A DNA stretch of 64,000 bases from Candidatus Methanoplasma cognatum (GCA_009777615.1 WRLM01000001.1:540984-604983); one strand, 5' to 3'. Numbered from the stretch's first letter, positions 1 to 8,294 are shown. Numbers and translations are program-made. Notes: generated by a model not told the origin, from the letters alone.

Positions 1-116
1 ACGATCTTCCCGTTCAGTTCGACGGCCACCCGGTCCTGTCTGTAGCCGGTGCTTAATATAAGGCTTTCCAGTGTCATCGGCGAAACCAGCTCCAGATACT
101 TTCCGTTGACGTTCAT
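1..116 (-). CDS. thiS: Sulfur carrier protein ThiS (partial, 3' end outside window)
   Basis: Only the first 38 or so codons are visible, from ATG at 116 to the left edge. The peptide begins MNVNGKYLEL and contains DRVAVELNGKIV, the strand-turn-strand block typical of the beta-grasp protein ThiS. In thiamine synthesis the C-terminal Gly-Gly of ThiS is adenylated and thiocarboxylated and gives its sulfur to the thiazole ring. The Gly-Gly end lies outside the window, so the call rests on this block and on the neighbour: the gene starts 19 nt after the stop of thiE on the same strand. MoaD-type proteins share the fold and cannot be fully excluded. Confidence 0.7.
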   Translation of the reverse strand, partial: MNVNGKYLELVSPMTLESLILSTGYRQDRVAVELNGKI

Positions 117-135
117 GCTATCTCTATCGGTCTTC

Positions 136-765
136 TCAGATATTAGGTCTTACTTTCAGTATCATATCTCTCAGCTCATGAGCGGCAGCGGGGATATCCT
201 TCTGTGACACCACCGCGGAGACCACGGCGGCGCCGTCCGCGCCCGCGCGGATGACGTCTTGGATATTTCCTCTGTTGATCCCGCCGATGGCCATCACCGG
301 TATGTCCACAGCCTGTCTGACCGTGAAAACGGCGTCTAGGCCGCGGCCGTGCTGCGCATCATGTTTGGTGGACGTCCTGAATATCGAGCCCACGCTTACA
401 TAATCGGCCCCCCCAGACTCGGCGTCGGCCGCCTCTTCGGCGTTGTGGACGCTCACTCCTATGATCTTGTCCTCACCGAGCAGTTCCCTGGCGTCCCCGA
501 CGGGTATGTCAGACTGGCCGAGATGCACTCCGTCGGCGTCGGACAGTATCGCAATGTCCACCCGGTCGTTAACGATGAAGAACTTCGCATACTCGTCCGA
601 CAGGGACCTGATCATTCTGGCCTGCTCGAGCATCTCTTTTCCGTCGGACCCCTTCATCCTTAATTGAACTATATCGGCCCCGCCGGAATACGCAAGCCCG
701 GCGACCTCGGCCTCGGATCGGCCGTTGGAAAGAGAGCGGTCCGTTATCACGCAGAGTTCGAACAT
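136..765 (-). CDS. thiE: Thiamine-phosphate synthase ThiE
   Basis: A 209-residue TIM-barrel enzyme that joins HMP pyrophosphate and thiazole phosphate to thiamine phosphate in the cytosol. Visible family motifs in order: VQLRMK near residue 34, NDRVD near 66 (pyrophosphate/Mg site), DGVHLGQ near 80, GVSVH near 103, GADYVSVGSIFRTSTK near 119-134 and AIGGI near 160, then GADGAAVVSAV. The length is normal for the family. ATG 765 lies about 25 nt after a TATA-like CTATTAATAG (786-795, read on the minus strand) and has no ribosome binding site, so the mRNA is probably leaderless. thiS follows directly. A ThiN domain with the same activity is encoded at 4735-6069, so the function may be duplicated. 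Confidence 0.93.
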   Translation of the reverse strand: MFELCVITDRSLSNGRSEAEVAGLAYSGGADIVQLRMKGSDGKEMLEQARMIRSLSDEYAKFFIVNDRVDIAILSDADGVHLGQSDIPVGDARELLGEDKIIGVSVHNAEEAADAESGGADYVSVGSIFRTSTKHDAQHGRGLDAVFTVRQAVDIPVMAIGGINRGNIQDVIRAGADGAAVVSAVVSQKDIPAAAHELRDMILKVRPNI

Positions 766-785
766 GATATCCGATTGTCGGACCC

Positions 786-795
786 CTATTAATAG
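786..795 (-). promoter_or_regulatory. TATA box of thiE
   Basis: CTATTAATAG, itself symmetric, is centred about 25 nt upstream of the thiE ATG on the minus strand, which is the archaeal spacing for transcription starting at the start codon. Confidence 0.45.
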
Positions 796-845
796 TGTTC
801 AAAATCGTCTGCTCTATGGCGCCCCCCGCCCGACTTAAAAAGATA

Positions 846-874
846 AAGTGTATCCTGTGTCCAGGATACTTTAT
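846..874 (-). terminator. Hairpin plus T-rich tract after the acetate transporter gene
   Basis: A perfect 8-bp stem GTATCCTG / CAGGATAC with loop TGTC (850-869), extended by ATAAAG/CTTTAT pairing around a 2-nt bulge. On the minus strand it follows the stop at 887 and is followed by CTTTATCTTTTTAAG, so it resembles a terminator separating satP from thiE. Confidence 0.55.
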
Positions 875-886
875 TAAAGTCTGTTA

Positions 887-1429
887 TCAAAGGGGCAGTA
901 TCTGCTTCTTATACTGTTCGGCGTACATTTCGGCAGATGCGATGTATATCGCCGCCGCTGCGGCTATGATGCCAGCCGCTCCGCCCAACTTTGTGAGTAT
1001 ATCAATTTCCAGAAACGCACCGCTGGTCAGCAGGATCAATGTCAGGTCGATGAGCACGAAGGTTATGATGAAAGACTTAGGGCTCTTGAGCGTACCGAAC
1101 GTCATACATATGACCAGTATGGTGAATATGAGGAAGAAGGTCGACATCGAGGTATGGTCCGGCGTGCCTAATGTCTCTGCATGCAGTAGGCCGAAAGCTA
1201 CCCAGAAAAGGCCCAACAGTGTGAATACTGTCGCTGTGAACATACTGTTCCTCTTGAACTCGATCGCTCCCGCGATGATCTGTGCGAAACCGCCCATGAA
1301 TATGGCGGCCGCGATTATTGTCGCATCCATTTCAAAAAATCCGAGGTTGTGTACTGAGAGCAGAATTACTGCCAAGGCAAACCCGTAAAGGCCTAATGTG
1401 ATGGGGTTTGCTATTTCATTTGAAGTCAT
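887..1429 (-). CDS. satP: Acetate uptake transporter, GPR1/FUN34/YaaH (SatP) family
   Basis: A 180-residue polytopic membrane protein. The N-terminal NPITLGLYGF matches the NPxxLGLxGF signature of the AceTr/SatP family of acetate/succinate channels, and six hydrophobic segments follow, which is the normal topology and length. It ends in a short charged tail (EQYKKQILPL). The ATG at 1429 is supported by AGGTGA 8-9 nt upstream. Family members move acetate with protons; acetate is a carbon source for many methanogens, which would fit but is inference. It has its own promoter (1463-1476) and a terminator-like hairpin behind it, so it appears monocistronic. Confidence 0.88.
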   Translation of the reverse strand: MTSNEIANPITLGLYGFALAVILLSVHNLGFFEMDATIIAAAIFMGGFAQIIAGAIEFKRNSMFTATVFTLLGLFWVAFGLLHAETLGTPDHTSMSTFFLIFTILVICMTFGTLKSPKSFIITFVLIDLTLILLTSGAFLEIDILTKLGGAAGIIAAAAAIYIASAEMYAEQYKKQILPL

Positions 1430-1462
1430 TAAGATTTCACCTGAGGTGTATCATATGCCCTA

Positions 1463-1476
1463 GTTTATTTAATTAA
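1463..1476 (-). promoter_or_regulatory. Promoter of satP
   Basis: On the minus strand GGTTAATTAAATAAAC forms an A/T-rich TATA element about 40 nt before the satP ATG, leaving room for a short leader that carries the AGGTGA ribosome binding site. Confidence 0.5.
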
Positions 1477-1654
1477 CCAAGCGCGGTGAGAAAAGATTCA
1501 TTTTTTCTCCATCGGGTCTCCGATATTGGAAATTACGGTATATATCCGGGCCGGGGCTTGAACGCCTGCCTGGCCGGAAATGAAAGGACAAAACGCATGA
1601 ATATCGTCGGTCAGCTGTCAAGCCTAGGCTCCGGTCATGTTCAAAAGATCGTTA

Positions 1655-1673
1655 AAGGCGGGAACGCCGCCTT
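1655..1673 (-). terminator. Hairpin after thrS
   Basis: A perfect 7-bp stem AAGGCGG / CCGCCTT with a 5-nt loop lies 9 nt beyond the thrS stop codon. On the minus strand it is followed by TTAACGATCTTTTG. It is a plausible terminator; the rest of 1430-1654 shows no gene. Confidence 0.5.
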
Positions 1674-1681
1674 GGTTTGGT

Positions 1682-3517
1682 TCAGAACTCGCAGCGCTTG
1701 CTGAGTTCCGCTGGAAGGTACATGGGGCGTACCGGATAGCCTTCGGTCTCGCTCCTGATCCTCGATATGAGCTCATCTGCGGTCACGTCGATATCTTTGT
1801 TCTCGGATCTGACATAGACCTTCAGCTTTCCGCTCTTCAGCTCGTTCTCGCCGATGACCGCGCTGTATGAGCACCAATCCTGCTTAGCCCGCCTCACTTT
1901 CTTTCCGACGGTCGCGTCGGTGTCGTCGACGGATACCCTGATCCTCTTCGATCTGAGGCCGGCGGCTATCTCCTTGGCCGCCTGGACGTAGTCCTCGGAC
2001 ATCGGCATAAGGCGCACCTGCTCCGGGGTTACCCATACCGGCAGGTATCCGGGGACGCCGGTCTTCTCTATTTGAACTGCGGTGTCCAGGAGGGCGTACA
2101 TGTACCTCTCGATGGAACCGATGACCGCGCAATGCAGGATGACGGGGTACTGTTTCTCTCCCTTTTCATCGGTATAGGTGATGCCGAACCTCTTTGCGTT
2201 GCCGATGTCGATCTGGACCGTGCCGATCTCCCTGGGCCTTTTCATCTGATCTATCATGTGGTATTCGATGTTGACCGTCCAGTAGTAGTTGATCCCTTCG
2301 GGGTATATGTGGATAAGAGCGTCCCTGCCGTGTTTCTCGCAGAGCTTCCTGACCATTTCCTTGTTGTCCTCGAACGCTTTCCTGGAAGAGAAGTTCACGA
2401 GCATGTCGTAATCCCTTCCGATGTTCTCTATCTCGTCGTATATCCTGCCGTCAAGGAGCGTGAAATACTCCTGGGCTTCAGGAACGGTCGAGCATATTAC
2501 GTGGAAGTCGGGCATGTTCAGTCTCCTGGTTCTGAAACAGAGCATGGTCTCCCCGGACTGTTCTAGCCTGTAGGAGTCCGCGACCTCGAAGGCGCCGAAG
2601 GGCATCTGTTTGTAACTTACGTTCCAGTTCCTGATCATGGCGAACTGCTGGTGGCAGGCCGCATACCTCAGGATGAAGCTCTTCTTCCCGGTGCTGATGG
2701 TGTATAGCCTGTCTCCGAAGAGGTCTGCGTGTTCTTTGACGGCAGGTTCGTCAAGGGAGAACATGTTCGTTCCCTTCACGTGGTACACGCTGATCCCGGT
2801 ACTGTTGACTATGTCCGTGGAATAATCGGAGATGAGGTCGAACATCATCGCCCCGTGAGGGGCGAGGTTCATGTGCCCCACGTCCGACATGGTCTCCCAC
2901 TGGATGCCGAACTTCCTGCATAGCCTGAGGTACTCCGGTTCTCCGCCGGCGGGAGCCTCTTTTCCCAGAGCCTCCTTGTCGATCATATATCTCATGCAGT
3001 CGGATCCGCCTTTGTAGTCCTCTATGGACATCTCCTTTCCGTCGGTCTTTAGGATAAAATACGTATCCTTTCCTTTGGGCGCGGTCTTCTCTTCCTTGCC
3101 CTTGAAATCCCTGGACAGTTCGGAGAGCGGGTGCCCCTTACATTTGATGTCGAACGCTTTGTACCATCCGAAAGGCGCGCGGGATACTTCCGCTCCGGAC
3201 GACACGATCATCTCTTTCAGAACATCAAGCATCTCTACGCTTGCCTTCGGTTTAGCAAGATCGCTGCTTAGGTGCGCATACGGATAGAGCATTATGCGTT
3301 CAGCGCCGACCCTTTCTTTTACGGCCAGGATATCCTTCGACGCCTCCGCCGCTACCTGCCGGACCTTACCTTCGTCTTCGCTCTCCACGGTTATGAAAAC
3401 GACCAGGACCTCATCCATCCTTCCGTTGTGGAGGTCATCGGGTATGTCTTCGGCGACCTTTGTCTTATCTTTTGCTTCGAATTCCATCGAGTCGGCGTGA
3501 ATGTACAGTGCTCTCAT
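1682..3517 (-). CDS. thrS: Threonyl-tRNA synthetase, archaeal type
   Basis: Charges tRNA-Thr with threonine. 611 residues from the ATG at 3517. Residues 1-140 form the archaea-specific editing domain related to D-aminoacyl-tRNA deacylase (MRALYIHADSMEFEAK; YPYAHLSSDLAKP; RAPFGWYKAFDIKCKGHP) that removes mischarged Ser. The class II core follows, with zinc-ligand Cys288 in RYAACHQQF, motif 2 FRTRRLNMPDFHV (about 328-340, with His339 as another likely ligand) and a C-terminal anticodon-binding domain beginning PVWVTPEQVRLMPM. An upstream in-frame start at 3604 would add 29 residues without homology, so the ATG that starts the editing domain is preferred. A tRNA-Thr gene lies at 36825-36901. Confidence 0.95.
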   Translation of the reverse strand: MRALYIHADSMEFEAKDKTKVAEDIPDDLHNGRMDEVLVVFITVESEDEGKVRQVAAEASKDILAVKERVGAERIMLYPYAHLSSDLAKPKASVEMLDVLKEMIVSSGAEVSRAPFGWYKAFDIKCKGHPLSELSRDFKGKEEKTAPKGKDTYFILKTDGKEMSIEDYKGGSDCMRYMIDKEALGKEAPAGGEPEYLRLCRKFGIQWETMSDVGHMNLAPHGAMMFDLISDYSTDIVNSTGISVYHVKGTNMFSLDEPAVKEHADLFGDRLYTISTGKKSFILRYAACHQQFAMIRNWNVSYKQMPFGAFEVADSYRLEQSGETMLCFRTRRLNMPDFHVICSTVPEAQEYFTLLDGRIYDEIENIGRDYDMLVNFSSRKAFEDNKEMVRKLCEKHGRDALIHIYPEGINYYWTVNIEYHMIDQMKRPREIGTVQIDIGNAKRFGITYTDEKGEKQYPVILHCAVIGSIERYMYALLDTAVQIEKTGVPGYLPVWVTPEQVRLMPMSEDYVQAAKEIAAGLRSKRIRVSVDDTDATVGKKVRRAKQDWCSYSAVIGENELKSGKLKVYVRSENKDIDVTADELISRIRSETEGYPVRPMYLPAELSKRCEF

Positions 3518-3587
3518 GAGACCATTTTCCTTTTTGTTCTCCGGCTTCTCCACAGAAAGAGAGCTGAATATGTGTCTCGGATACTGA

Positions 3588-3602
3588 GAGTAATATATAA
3601 AC
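3588..3602 (-). promoter_or_regulatory. Probable promoter of thrS
   Basis: GTTTATATATTACT on the minus strand is a strong TATA-like element about 75-80 nt upstream of the thrS ATG, implying a leader of roughly 50 nt. Confidence 0.4.
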
Positions 3603-3750
3603 ACGTATGAATGGGAATGCGGGATGCCTTCACCCTGCGCCGCATCCGAGCTAGAGGCAGCCGCGTCGGATGCCTATGTCAAAATGAAACGTTCTGCGGG
3701 CTTGGAGGGAAAGAAACTCCGAACACGCGGGATTTTCCCAAAGCCGACCG

Positions 3751-3765
3751 CATATATTTTTATAG
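3751..3765 (+). promoter_or_regulatory. TATA box of the membrane FKBP gene
   Basis: CATATATTTTTATAG ends 27 nt before the ATG at 3793, giving a very short or absent leader; no ribosome binding site is visible. Confidence 0.5.
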
Positions 3766-3792
3766 AGAACACACATTGCAAGAATTGGTAGA

Positions 3793-4716
3793 ATGGCTGA
3801 CGAGGAGTTCAAGGTCAAAAAAGAAAGAGACCCGATCATGACGGTCTGTTTTGTTGTGTTCATGCTGACCGTGTGTGTCATTACAGGCGCTACGGTCTAC
3901 AACAACTATCTGAAAGCAGATGACAGCATCGCCGTCAGCGGAAGCGCGGTATCTGTGAACTACATAGGCACATACTATGACTACTACGGCGAAGGCAACT
4001 ACGCCGTTTTCGATACGAGCCGGTGGAACGTCACGAACAATGATGACATCACGAAAGGCAACGACTTCACGCCGAACCCCGAGTCCGCCCACAGGCCGCT
4101 CAGTTTCACCATCGGGGATGGGTCTCTCCTCTCCGGATTCAACAATGCCGTGATAGGCCATAAGATCGGGGAAAAGATCAGAGTCATGATCCCGGCGGGA
4201 GAAGGATACAACGCGGCTTCGACGGATGCCACTATGTCCACAGCGACTGTCATTACCATACCGTCGACCGAGGTCCTGACATTAACGCAGTTCAGCGCGA
4301 TCTACGGCCATGAGCTCAAAGGATATGAGGACATAGAGAAATCGGCGTACGGCTGGCCCGCATCCGCGTCTTATAACTCGGCCAACAACACGGTGACGAT
4401 GAGATATATGCCCCAGACGGGAACGACCTACACGATGACCGACAGCGACTTCGGGACCGTATCTCTTAACGTAACGGCGGTCAGCGGGACCACAATCTCG
4501 TACAGGTATGTGGTCTCAGACTACACAACCGTCTCAACCCAGGGAAGCGACAAAGAGATACAGATGATAATGCTTGATTTCGGAACCGAGAAGTGGTACA
4601 TCGTCTCGGTGACCGATCACGGCACGGGGACCGCGGATTCCTTCACCTACAGAACGACTGGCGAAAGGTACAACCAGGACCTGTACTTCGAGATCGAGAT
4701 AGTAACAATAGGCTGA
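3793..4716 (+). CDS. Membrane-anchored FKBP-type peptidyl-prolyl isomerase
   Basis: 307 residues. A short charged N-terminus is followed by one transmembrane helix (about residues 15-35, PIMTVCFVVFMLTVCVI), so the remainder is probably outside the cell as an anchored foldase. The FKBP part starts at VSVNYIGTYYD (about 53-63), continues with a FDTS-type strand, and has SFTIGDGSLLSGFNNAVIGHKIGEK, the conserved FKBP block leading to the active-site helix, then RVMIPAGEGY. A downstream beta-rich region (about 170-300) replaces the SlyD-type insert-in-flap arrangement and is less familiar. Proline isomerase activity is expected from the family but not proven. It lies convergent to thiDN, with 18 nt between the stops. 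Confidence 0.82.
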   Translation: MADEEFKVKKERDPIMTVCFVVFMLTVCVITGATVYNNYLKADDSIAVSGSAVSVNYIGTYYDYYGEGNYAVFDTSRWNVTNNDDITKGNDFTPNPESAHRPLSFTIGDGSLLSGFNNAVIGHKIGEKIRVMIPAGEGYNAASTDATMSTATVITIPSTEVLTLTQFSAIYGHELKGYEDIEKSAYGWPASASYNSANNTVTMRYMPQTGTTYTMTDSDFGTVSLNVTAVSGTTISYRYVVSDYTTVSTQGSDKEIQMIMLDFGTEKWYIVSVTDHGTGTADSFTYRTTGERYNQDLYFEIEIVTIG

Positions 4717-4734
4717 GTCCCTCGGCCTTTTTTC

Positions 4735-6069
4735 TCAATTTAATATCGAACTTAGTTTCGAAAGCACTTCGGAAGGGTCCCTGCCCAATATTTTGACGGT
4801 CTTACCGTTCTTTTGATCGTTGTCCGATATGGCGTCAGGAACGCCTTTGGTCTTTTCCAAGAGACTCTTTGTCGCGGAGCTCCAGAGGGGGTTGCCCTTC
4901 CTTCCGGACCGCATCGTGTCCATGCCTATCTCCTCAAGAAGGTCTAAAGTATCCTCCGCCGGCGCTATGCTGATCACGCATCTTATCTCAGGGTCCTTTT
5001 TCATAACCTCTAACAGAATGAACGAGAGATGTCCGGCGGTGCCGAACTTCGCAGGCCCGTTCTTCACAAGTTTTCCGTTCCTGAAAGCGATCTTCCCCTC
5101 TATGGCCGCGATATCCTCGGGTCCGTCCGCATCCTTCGCGGCATATGCGATGTTCACTCCGTTTCTGGGGATGAGACTGTTCGGCAATCCGTTCAGGATC
5201 CTTTCCGCCGCCGCATCCAGCGAATTCAGCACGCTGAACCTGTCGGAGTCCTCTTTCGGGAAGGTTACGACCGAAATGGGATTGACCACGAGTTCCCCCT
5301 GCCCGACGGCATACTGCGTTTCGATCGATCTTTGGATCATATCCCTCGCACGGAGGACCGAATTGACGATATCAAGACCCTTCGCAAGGTTAGCTGTGAT
5401 GTACGATGACAGGATGCATCCGCTCCCGTGGCCGGCCCTGTCGAGCCGCGGTTTGCGCATTATGGTGAACTCTGACGAGAGATATAGGTAATCTGTAACT
5501 TTCTTTGAGTCGATGTGCCCGCCTTTCAGCAGAACGGAGGATCCCTGTTTCCCTATTATCTCGCACGCCAGCATCGCGTCGTCCTCGGTGGTTATCTTGA
5601 TGCCCGAAAGGACCTCCGCTTCGTGTTTGTTGGGCGTCACCAGCCCGCAGATGGGAATAAGATCATTCTTAAGAGACCTTGCCAGATCGTCCTTTGATAG
5701 AGTGTCCCCCACGGTAGCAACCATAACAGGATCGACCACCAGAGGAATGTCGCTGTTCTCAAGAACATCCGCGACCACTCTCACGATATCCGCGCTGTAC
5801 AGCATCCCGGTCTTCACAGCCTCTACCCTGCAGTCCGCAAGGACGGACTCCAGCTGTTCTCTGACGATCTCCTCCGGCACTGGGTGGATATTGCTGACTC
5901 TTTTTGTGTTCTGTACCGTCACAGCGGTGACGACTGTCACGGCATGTACTCCCGCCGAAGCCATAGCTTTGACATCCGCTTGTATGCCCGCTCCGCCTAC
6001 GGAGTCGGACCCGGCAATGGTCAGCGCGGTCTTCATTACGGCGCTATGGCCGTGCTTTGATAAAGTCAT
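4735..6069 (-). CDS. thiDN: Bifunctional HMP-phosphate kinase / thiamine-phosphate synthase (ThiD-ThiN fusion)
   Basis: 444 residues. The N-terminal 265 or so are ThiD: TIAGSDSVGGAGIQAD (about 17-32, pyrimidine and phosphate site), KTGMLYS, VVDPVM and the GxGC-like phosphate loop AGHGSGC. ThiD phosphorylates HMP to HMP pyrophosphate. The C-terminal 170 or so are the archaeal ThiN domain (SLIPRNGVNIAYA; RNGKLVKNGPAKFGTAGHLSF; IRCVISIAPAEDT), an alternative thiamine-phosphate synthase unrelated in fold to ThiE. The ATG at 6069 has GGAG 7 nt upstream; ATG 6036 starts nearer the conserved core but lacks a site. Because ThiE is also encoded here, the ThiN part may be redundant or regulatory. Confidence 0.92.
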   Translation of the reverse strand: MTLSKHGHSAVMKTALTIAGSDSVGGAGIQADVKAMASAGVHAVTVVTAVTVQNTKRVSNIHPVPEEIVREQLESVLADCRVEAVKTGMLYSADIVRVVADVLENSDIPLVVDPVMVATVGDTLSKDDLARSLKNDLIPICGLVTPNKHEAEVLSGIKITTEDDAMLACEIIGKQGSSVLLKGGHIDSKKVTDYLYLSSEFTIMRKPRLDRAGHGSGCILSSYITANLAKGLDIVNSVLRARDMIQRSIETQYAVGQGELVVNPISVVTFPKEDSDRFSVLNSLDAAAERILNGLPNSLIPRNGVNIAYAAKDADGPEDIAAIEGKIAFRNGKLVKNGPAKFGTAGHLSFILLEVMKKDPEIRCVISIAPAEDTLDLLEEIGMDTMRSGRKGNPLWSSATKSLLEKTKGVPDAISDNDQKNGKTVKILGRDPSEVLSKLSSILN

Positions 6070-6363
6070 CTTAATTCTCCGATTGAGGAATGCTTATCTT
6101 TTTAAGAGAAACATCCCCCGTTGTGCATCCACAGGTCATACACGGGGTTCGCGGATATAATCTTTAGGATTACGTTCCAGGCCAGGAGGGCCTTTGTGAC
6201 AGAATTTGCGATCCCGATCGGGCCGGGACCATGACTGGAAATGGTCCGAAGCCGCCTACCCATCCGGCGGCGCAGAGCACTTCCGTCAGCCGGGCCGGTG
6301 CGGGGAATGGCGTACAGCCCTGTGCGCCTGTCCCTTTACAGACGGTCGTCTGACAGTATCGCA
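6070..6363. other. Intergenic region between thiDN and the first DUF4143 gene
   Basis: About 290 nt without a supported gene. On the minus strand CTTAAAAAGATAAG (6093-6106) is a possible thiDN promoter, and a 6-bp CCCCGT/ACGGGG stem lies in the thiDN leader side. No TPP riboswitch blocks are visible here. Confidence 0.4.
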
Positions 6364-6448
6364 TTTGCAAAAGTTAAAAAATTTTATTTGTAAAAGTTAA
6401 AAAGTTTTATTTGCAAAAGTTAAAAAGTTTTATTTGCAAAAGTTAAAA
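6364..6448 (+). repeat. Four tandem 23-bp repeats upstream of the DUF4143 ATPase gene
   Basis: Copies begin at 6364, 6387, 6410 and 6433, each starting with the symmetric core TTTGCAAA (one copy TTTGTAAA), then AGTTAAAAAGTTTTA. The last copy runs into AAAATATATA, a TATA box centred 24 nt before the ATG at 6473. No spacers separate copies. The same period, copy number and distance to the start codon occur at 39821-39928. Confidence 0.9.
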
Positions 6449-6472
6449 TATATACACGGGCTCATCAACGTC

Positions 6473-7762
6473 ATGGAGACTAAACGGCCGCCGCTTCCCG
6501 AGGACATACGCAGCATCTACCGTCCGAGGATCATCGATGCGGCCATTTCCAGAGAACTCTCAGCTTTCGGAGGGGTGCTGATAACCGGCCCAAGGTCTTG
6601 CGGGAAGTCATGGACCGGCCTTATGCACTCAAGGTCAGCGACGTTCATGGGCTATGGCAACATCAACAAGCTGGCGATGCTGGAGCCGCAATCTGCGCTG
6701 GAGGGAGAATATCCCCACCTTGTGGATGAATGGCAGGACGTACCCGAACTATGGGACACCGCAAGGAGGAACATCGATTTTGGGAACAGAAAAGGCATGT
6801 ACATATTCACCGGATCATCGGTGCCTCAGCTGGAAAAGACACGCCATACGGGAATCGGCAGGTTCGCCCGTGTGGAGATGCGCACAATGTCCCTTTTCGA
6901 ATCGGGGAGCAGCAGCGGCACGGTAAAGTTATCGGAGGTCTTTGACACAGGAAAGGCAGAGATTGCGCGGTCCGGCATGGATTATCGGAAGATCGTTAAC
7001 CTTATATGCAAAGGCGGATGGCCCGGCGCACTAGGACTTGACGATGAGGCGGCAATGAGCATCCCGTATCAATATATGAAATCAGTAACGAGCACGGATA
7101 TGCTGCAGTTCGACGGTAAAAGGCGGAGCACGACGACCGCAAAAACGGTCCTGATGTCCCTCGCAAGAAACAATGCGACGCTCGCAGGCGATTCAACGCT
7201 CGCCACAGATATCCGGAACACCGGAACAGCTATATCTTATCCTACAACGGCCAACTATGTGGATGCCCTGAAAAAGCTATACATCATCGATGAACAGGCC
7301 GCATGGCACCCGTCGCTGCGCTCCAGGATCCGGATATACACATCCCCTAAAAGACACTTCACAGACCCGTCTTTGGCGGCGGCCGTTCTCGGAGCAAGGC
7401 CGGACATCCTTTACAGGGACCCCAACGCCGCCGGTTTCCTGTTCGAGTCGCTGTGTTACAGGGACCTCTCTGTTTATGCTTCGTCAATGGGAGGAAGCGT
7501 GTTCCACTATCGGGACAACTCGGATCTTGAAGTGGACGCTGTGGTACAGCTCAGCGACGGCAGATGGGGCGCCGCAGAGGTCAAATTGGGCGCGTCCGAG
7601 TTCGACAAGGCCGCCTCCAAGCTTACTGCATTCGGGAAAAAGATGACCATGGCCGGCGCCCCGGAACCGTCGTTCCTTATGATACTCAACGCCACAGGAG
7701 GCGCGGCTCACACAAGGCCCGACGGCGTCGCCGAAGTGCCGATCGACTGCCTCGGGCCGTGA
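6473..7762 (+). CDS. AAA ATPase with C-terminal DUF4143 domain, paralogue 1
   Basis: 429 residues. N-terminal P-loop GPRSCGKS (39-46) and Walker B LVDEWQ (83-88), then FTGSS (sensor-like) and GIGRF(A)R. The C-terminal DUF4143 half holds a PD-(D/E)XK-like pattern: VFHYRD, LEVDAVVQL, WGAAEVKLG. Biological roles of these ATPases are unknown. An in-frame TTG at 6434 lies inside the repeats and is rejected; the ATG at 6473 aligns residue for residue with the GTG start of the paralogue at 39929, both giving 429 residues. The TATA position predicts a leaderless mRNA. A 23-nt inverted repeat follows at 7817-7839. Confidence 0.9.
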   Translation: METKRPPLPEDIRSIYRPRIIDAAISRELSAFGGVLITGPRSCGKSWTGLMHSRSATFMGYGNINKLAMLEPQSALEGEYPHLVDEWQDVPELWDTARRNIDFGNRKGMYIFTGSSVPQLEKTRHTGIGRFARVEMRTMSLFESGSSSGTVKLSEVFDTGKAEIARSGMDYRKIVNLICKGGWPGALGLDDEAAMSIPYQYMKSVTSTDMLQFDGKRRSTTTAKTVLMSLARNNATLAGDSTLATDIRNTGTAISYPTTANYVDALKKLYIIDEQAAWHPSLRSRIRIYTSPKRHFTDPSLAAAVLGARPDILYRDPNAAGFLFESLCYRDLSVYASSMGGSVFHYRDNSDLEVDAVVQLSDGRWGAAEVKLGASEFDKAASKLTAFGKKMTMAGAPEPSFLMILNATGGAAHTRPDGVAEVPIDCLGP

Positions 7763-7816
7763 TGCTCACCGGACCCGCCGTTCTGAAACATAGGACCCCG
7801 GTGAACAACCCGTCGG

Positions 7817-7839
7817 TTTTCGGCGGAATATGCCGAAAA
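7817..7839 (+). terminator. Inverted repeat downstream of the first DUF4143 gene
   Basis: TTTTCGGC / GCCGAAAA, an 8-bp perfect stem with a 7-nt loop, 55 nt after the stop. No T-run follows, so termination is a guess; it could instead act on the gene at 7890. Confidence 0.35.
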
Positions 7840-7889
7840 TCGGCTTGCATTAAGAACACATAAATAAATGCTATGCTTAGTGTCATAAG

Positions 7890-8255
7890 ATGAAGGTCTT
7901 CAGCACCCATTTCGTTCTCAAAGGTAAATCGGATTACAAGGATCTCGCACCCGTATTCCCGGATATCCTGAAAGCTCTGCTGTCGGAGATAGGGCAGATG
8001 CCGGAAGAGGAAGAGATCCTGCAGATGTTCATTGAGATGAACATGGTCGATCTCGAGCGCAACCGCAAGCCCGAGGGATACAACAGGAAGGGAAAGATGA
8101 GGCTGATCTTTCCGATCGACCGGAAGGAGTTTTACTTAAAGACCTACAACAAGTCCACCGACATGTCCAGGATGGCGGACCTGATAAGCGGCCTTCTTAA
8201 CACGGCCAACGTGAAGTTTGAGATACTTCACAACGACAGGACCGATTTTGATTGA
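7890..8255 (+). CDS. Conserved-looking protein of unknown function
   Basis: 121 residues, not recognised. It begins MKVFSTHFVLKGKSDYKDL, is acidic in the middle (MPEEEEILQMFIEMN) and has a basic stretch (RKPEGYNRKGKMRL) followed by a beta-like segment; no membrane helix or catalytic motif is apparent. CATAAATAAATG (7859-7870) lies about 26 nt before the ATG, so the gene is probably transcribed alone as a leaderless mRNA. metY starts 71 nt downstream but with its own promoter. Confidence 0.7.
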   Translation: MKVFSTHFVLKGKSDYKDLAPVFPDILKALLSEIGQMPEEEEILQMFIEMNMVDLERNRKPEGYNRKGKMRLIFPIDRKEFYLKTYNKSTDMSRMADLISGLLNTANVKFEILHNDRTDFD

Positions 8256-8284
8256 TACTGGACGTAAGAAATACCGCTGGATAC

Positions 8285-8294
8285 ATTAATATAA
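8285..8294 (+). promoter_or_regulatory. Promoter of metY
   Basis: ATTAATATAA, followed about 20 nt later by GAGGT as a ribosome binding site 7 nt before ATG 8327. Confidence 0.45.

Noticed and set aside
6070-6200. Possible TPP riboswitch before thiDN
   Set aside because: None of the conserved CTGAGA, CCTGAT or GGGA blocks is present.
6364-6448. Short regular repeats as a CRISPR array
   Set aside because: Copies are contiguous with no spacers, only four units, and sit on a promoter.
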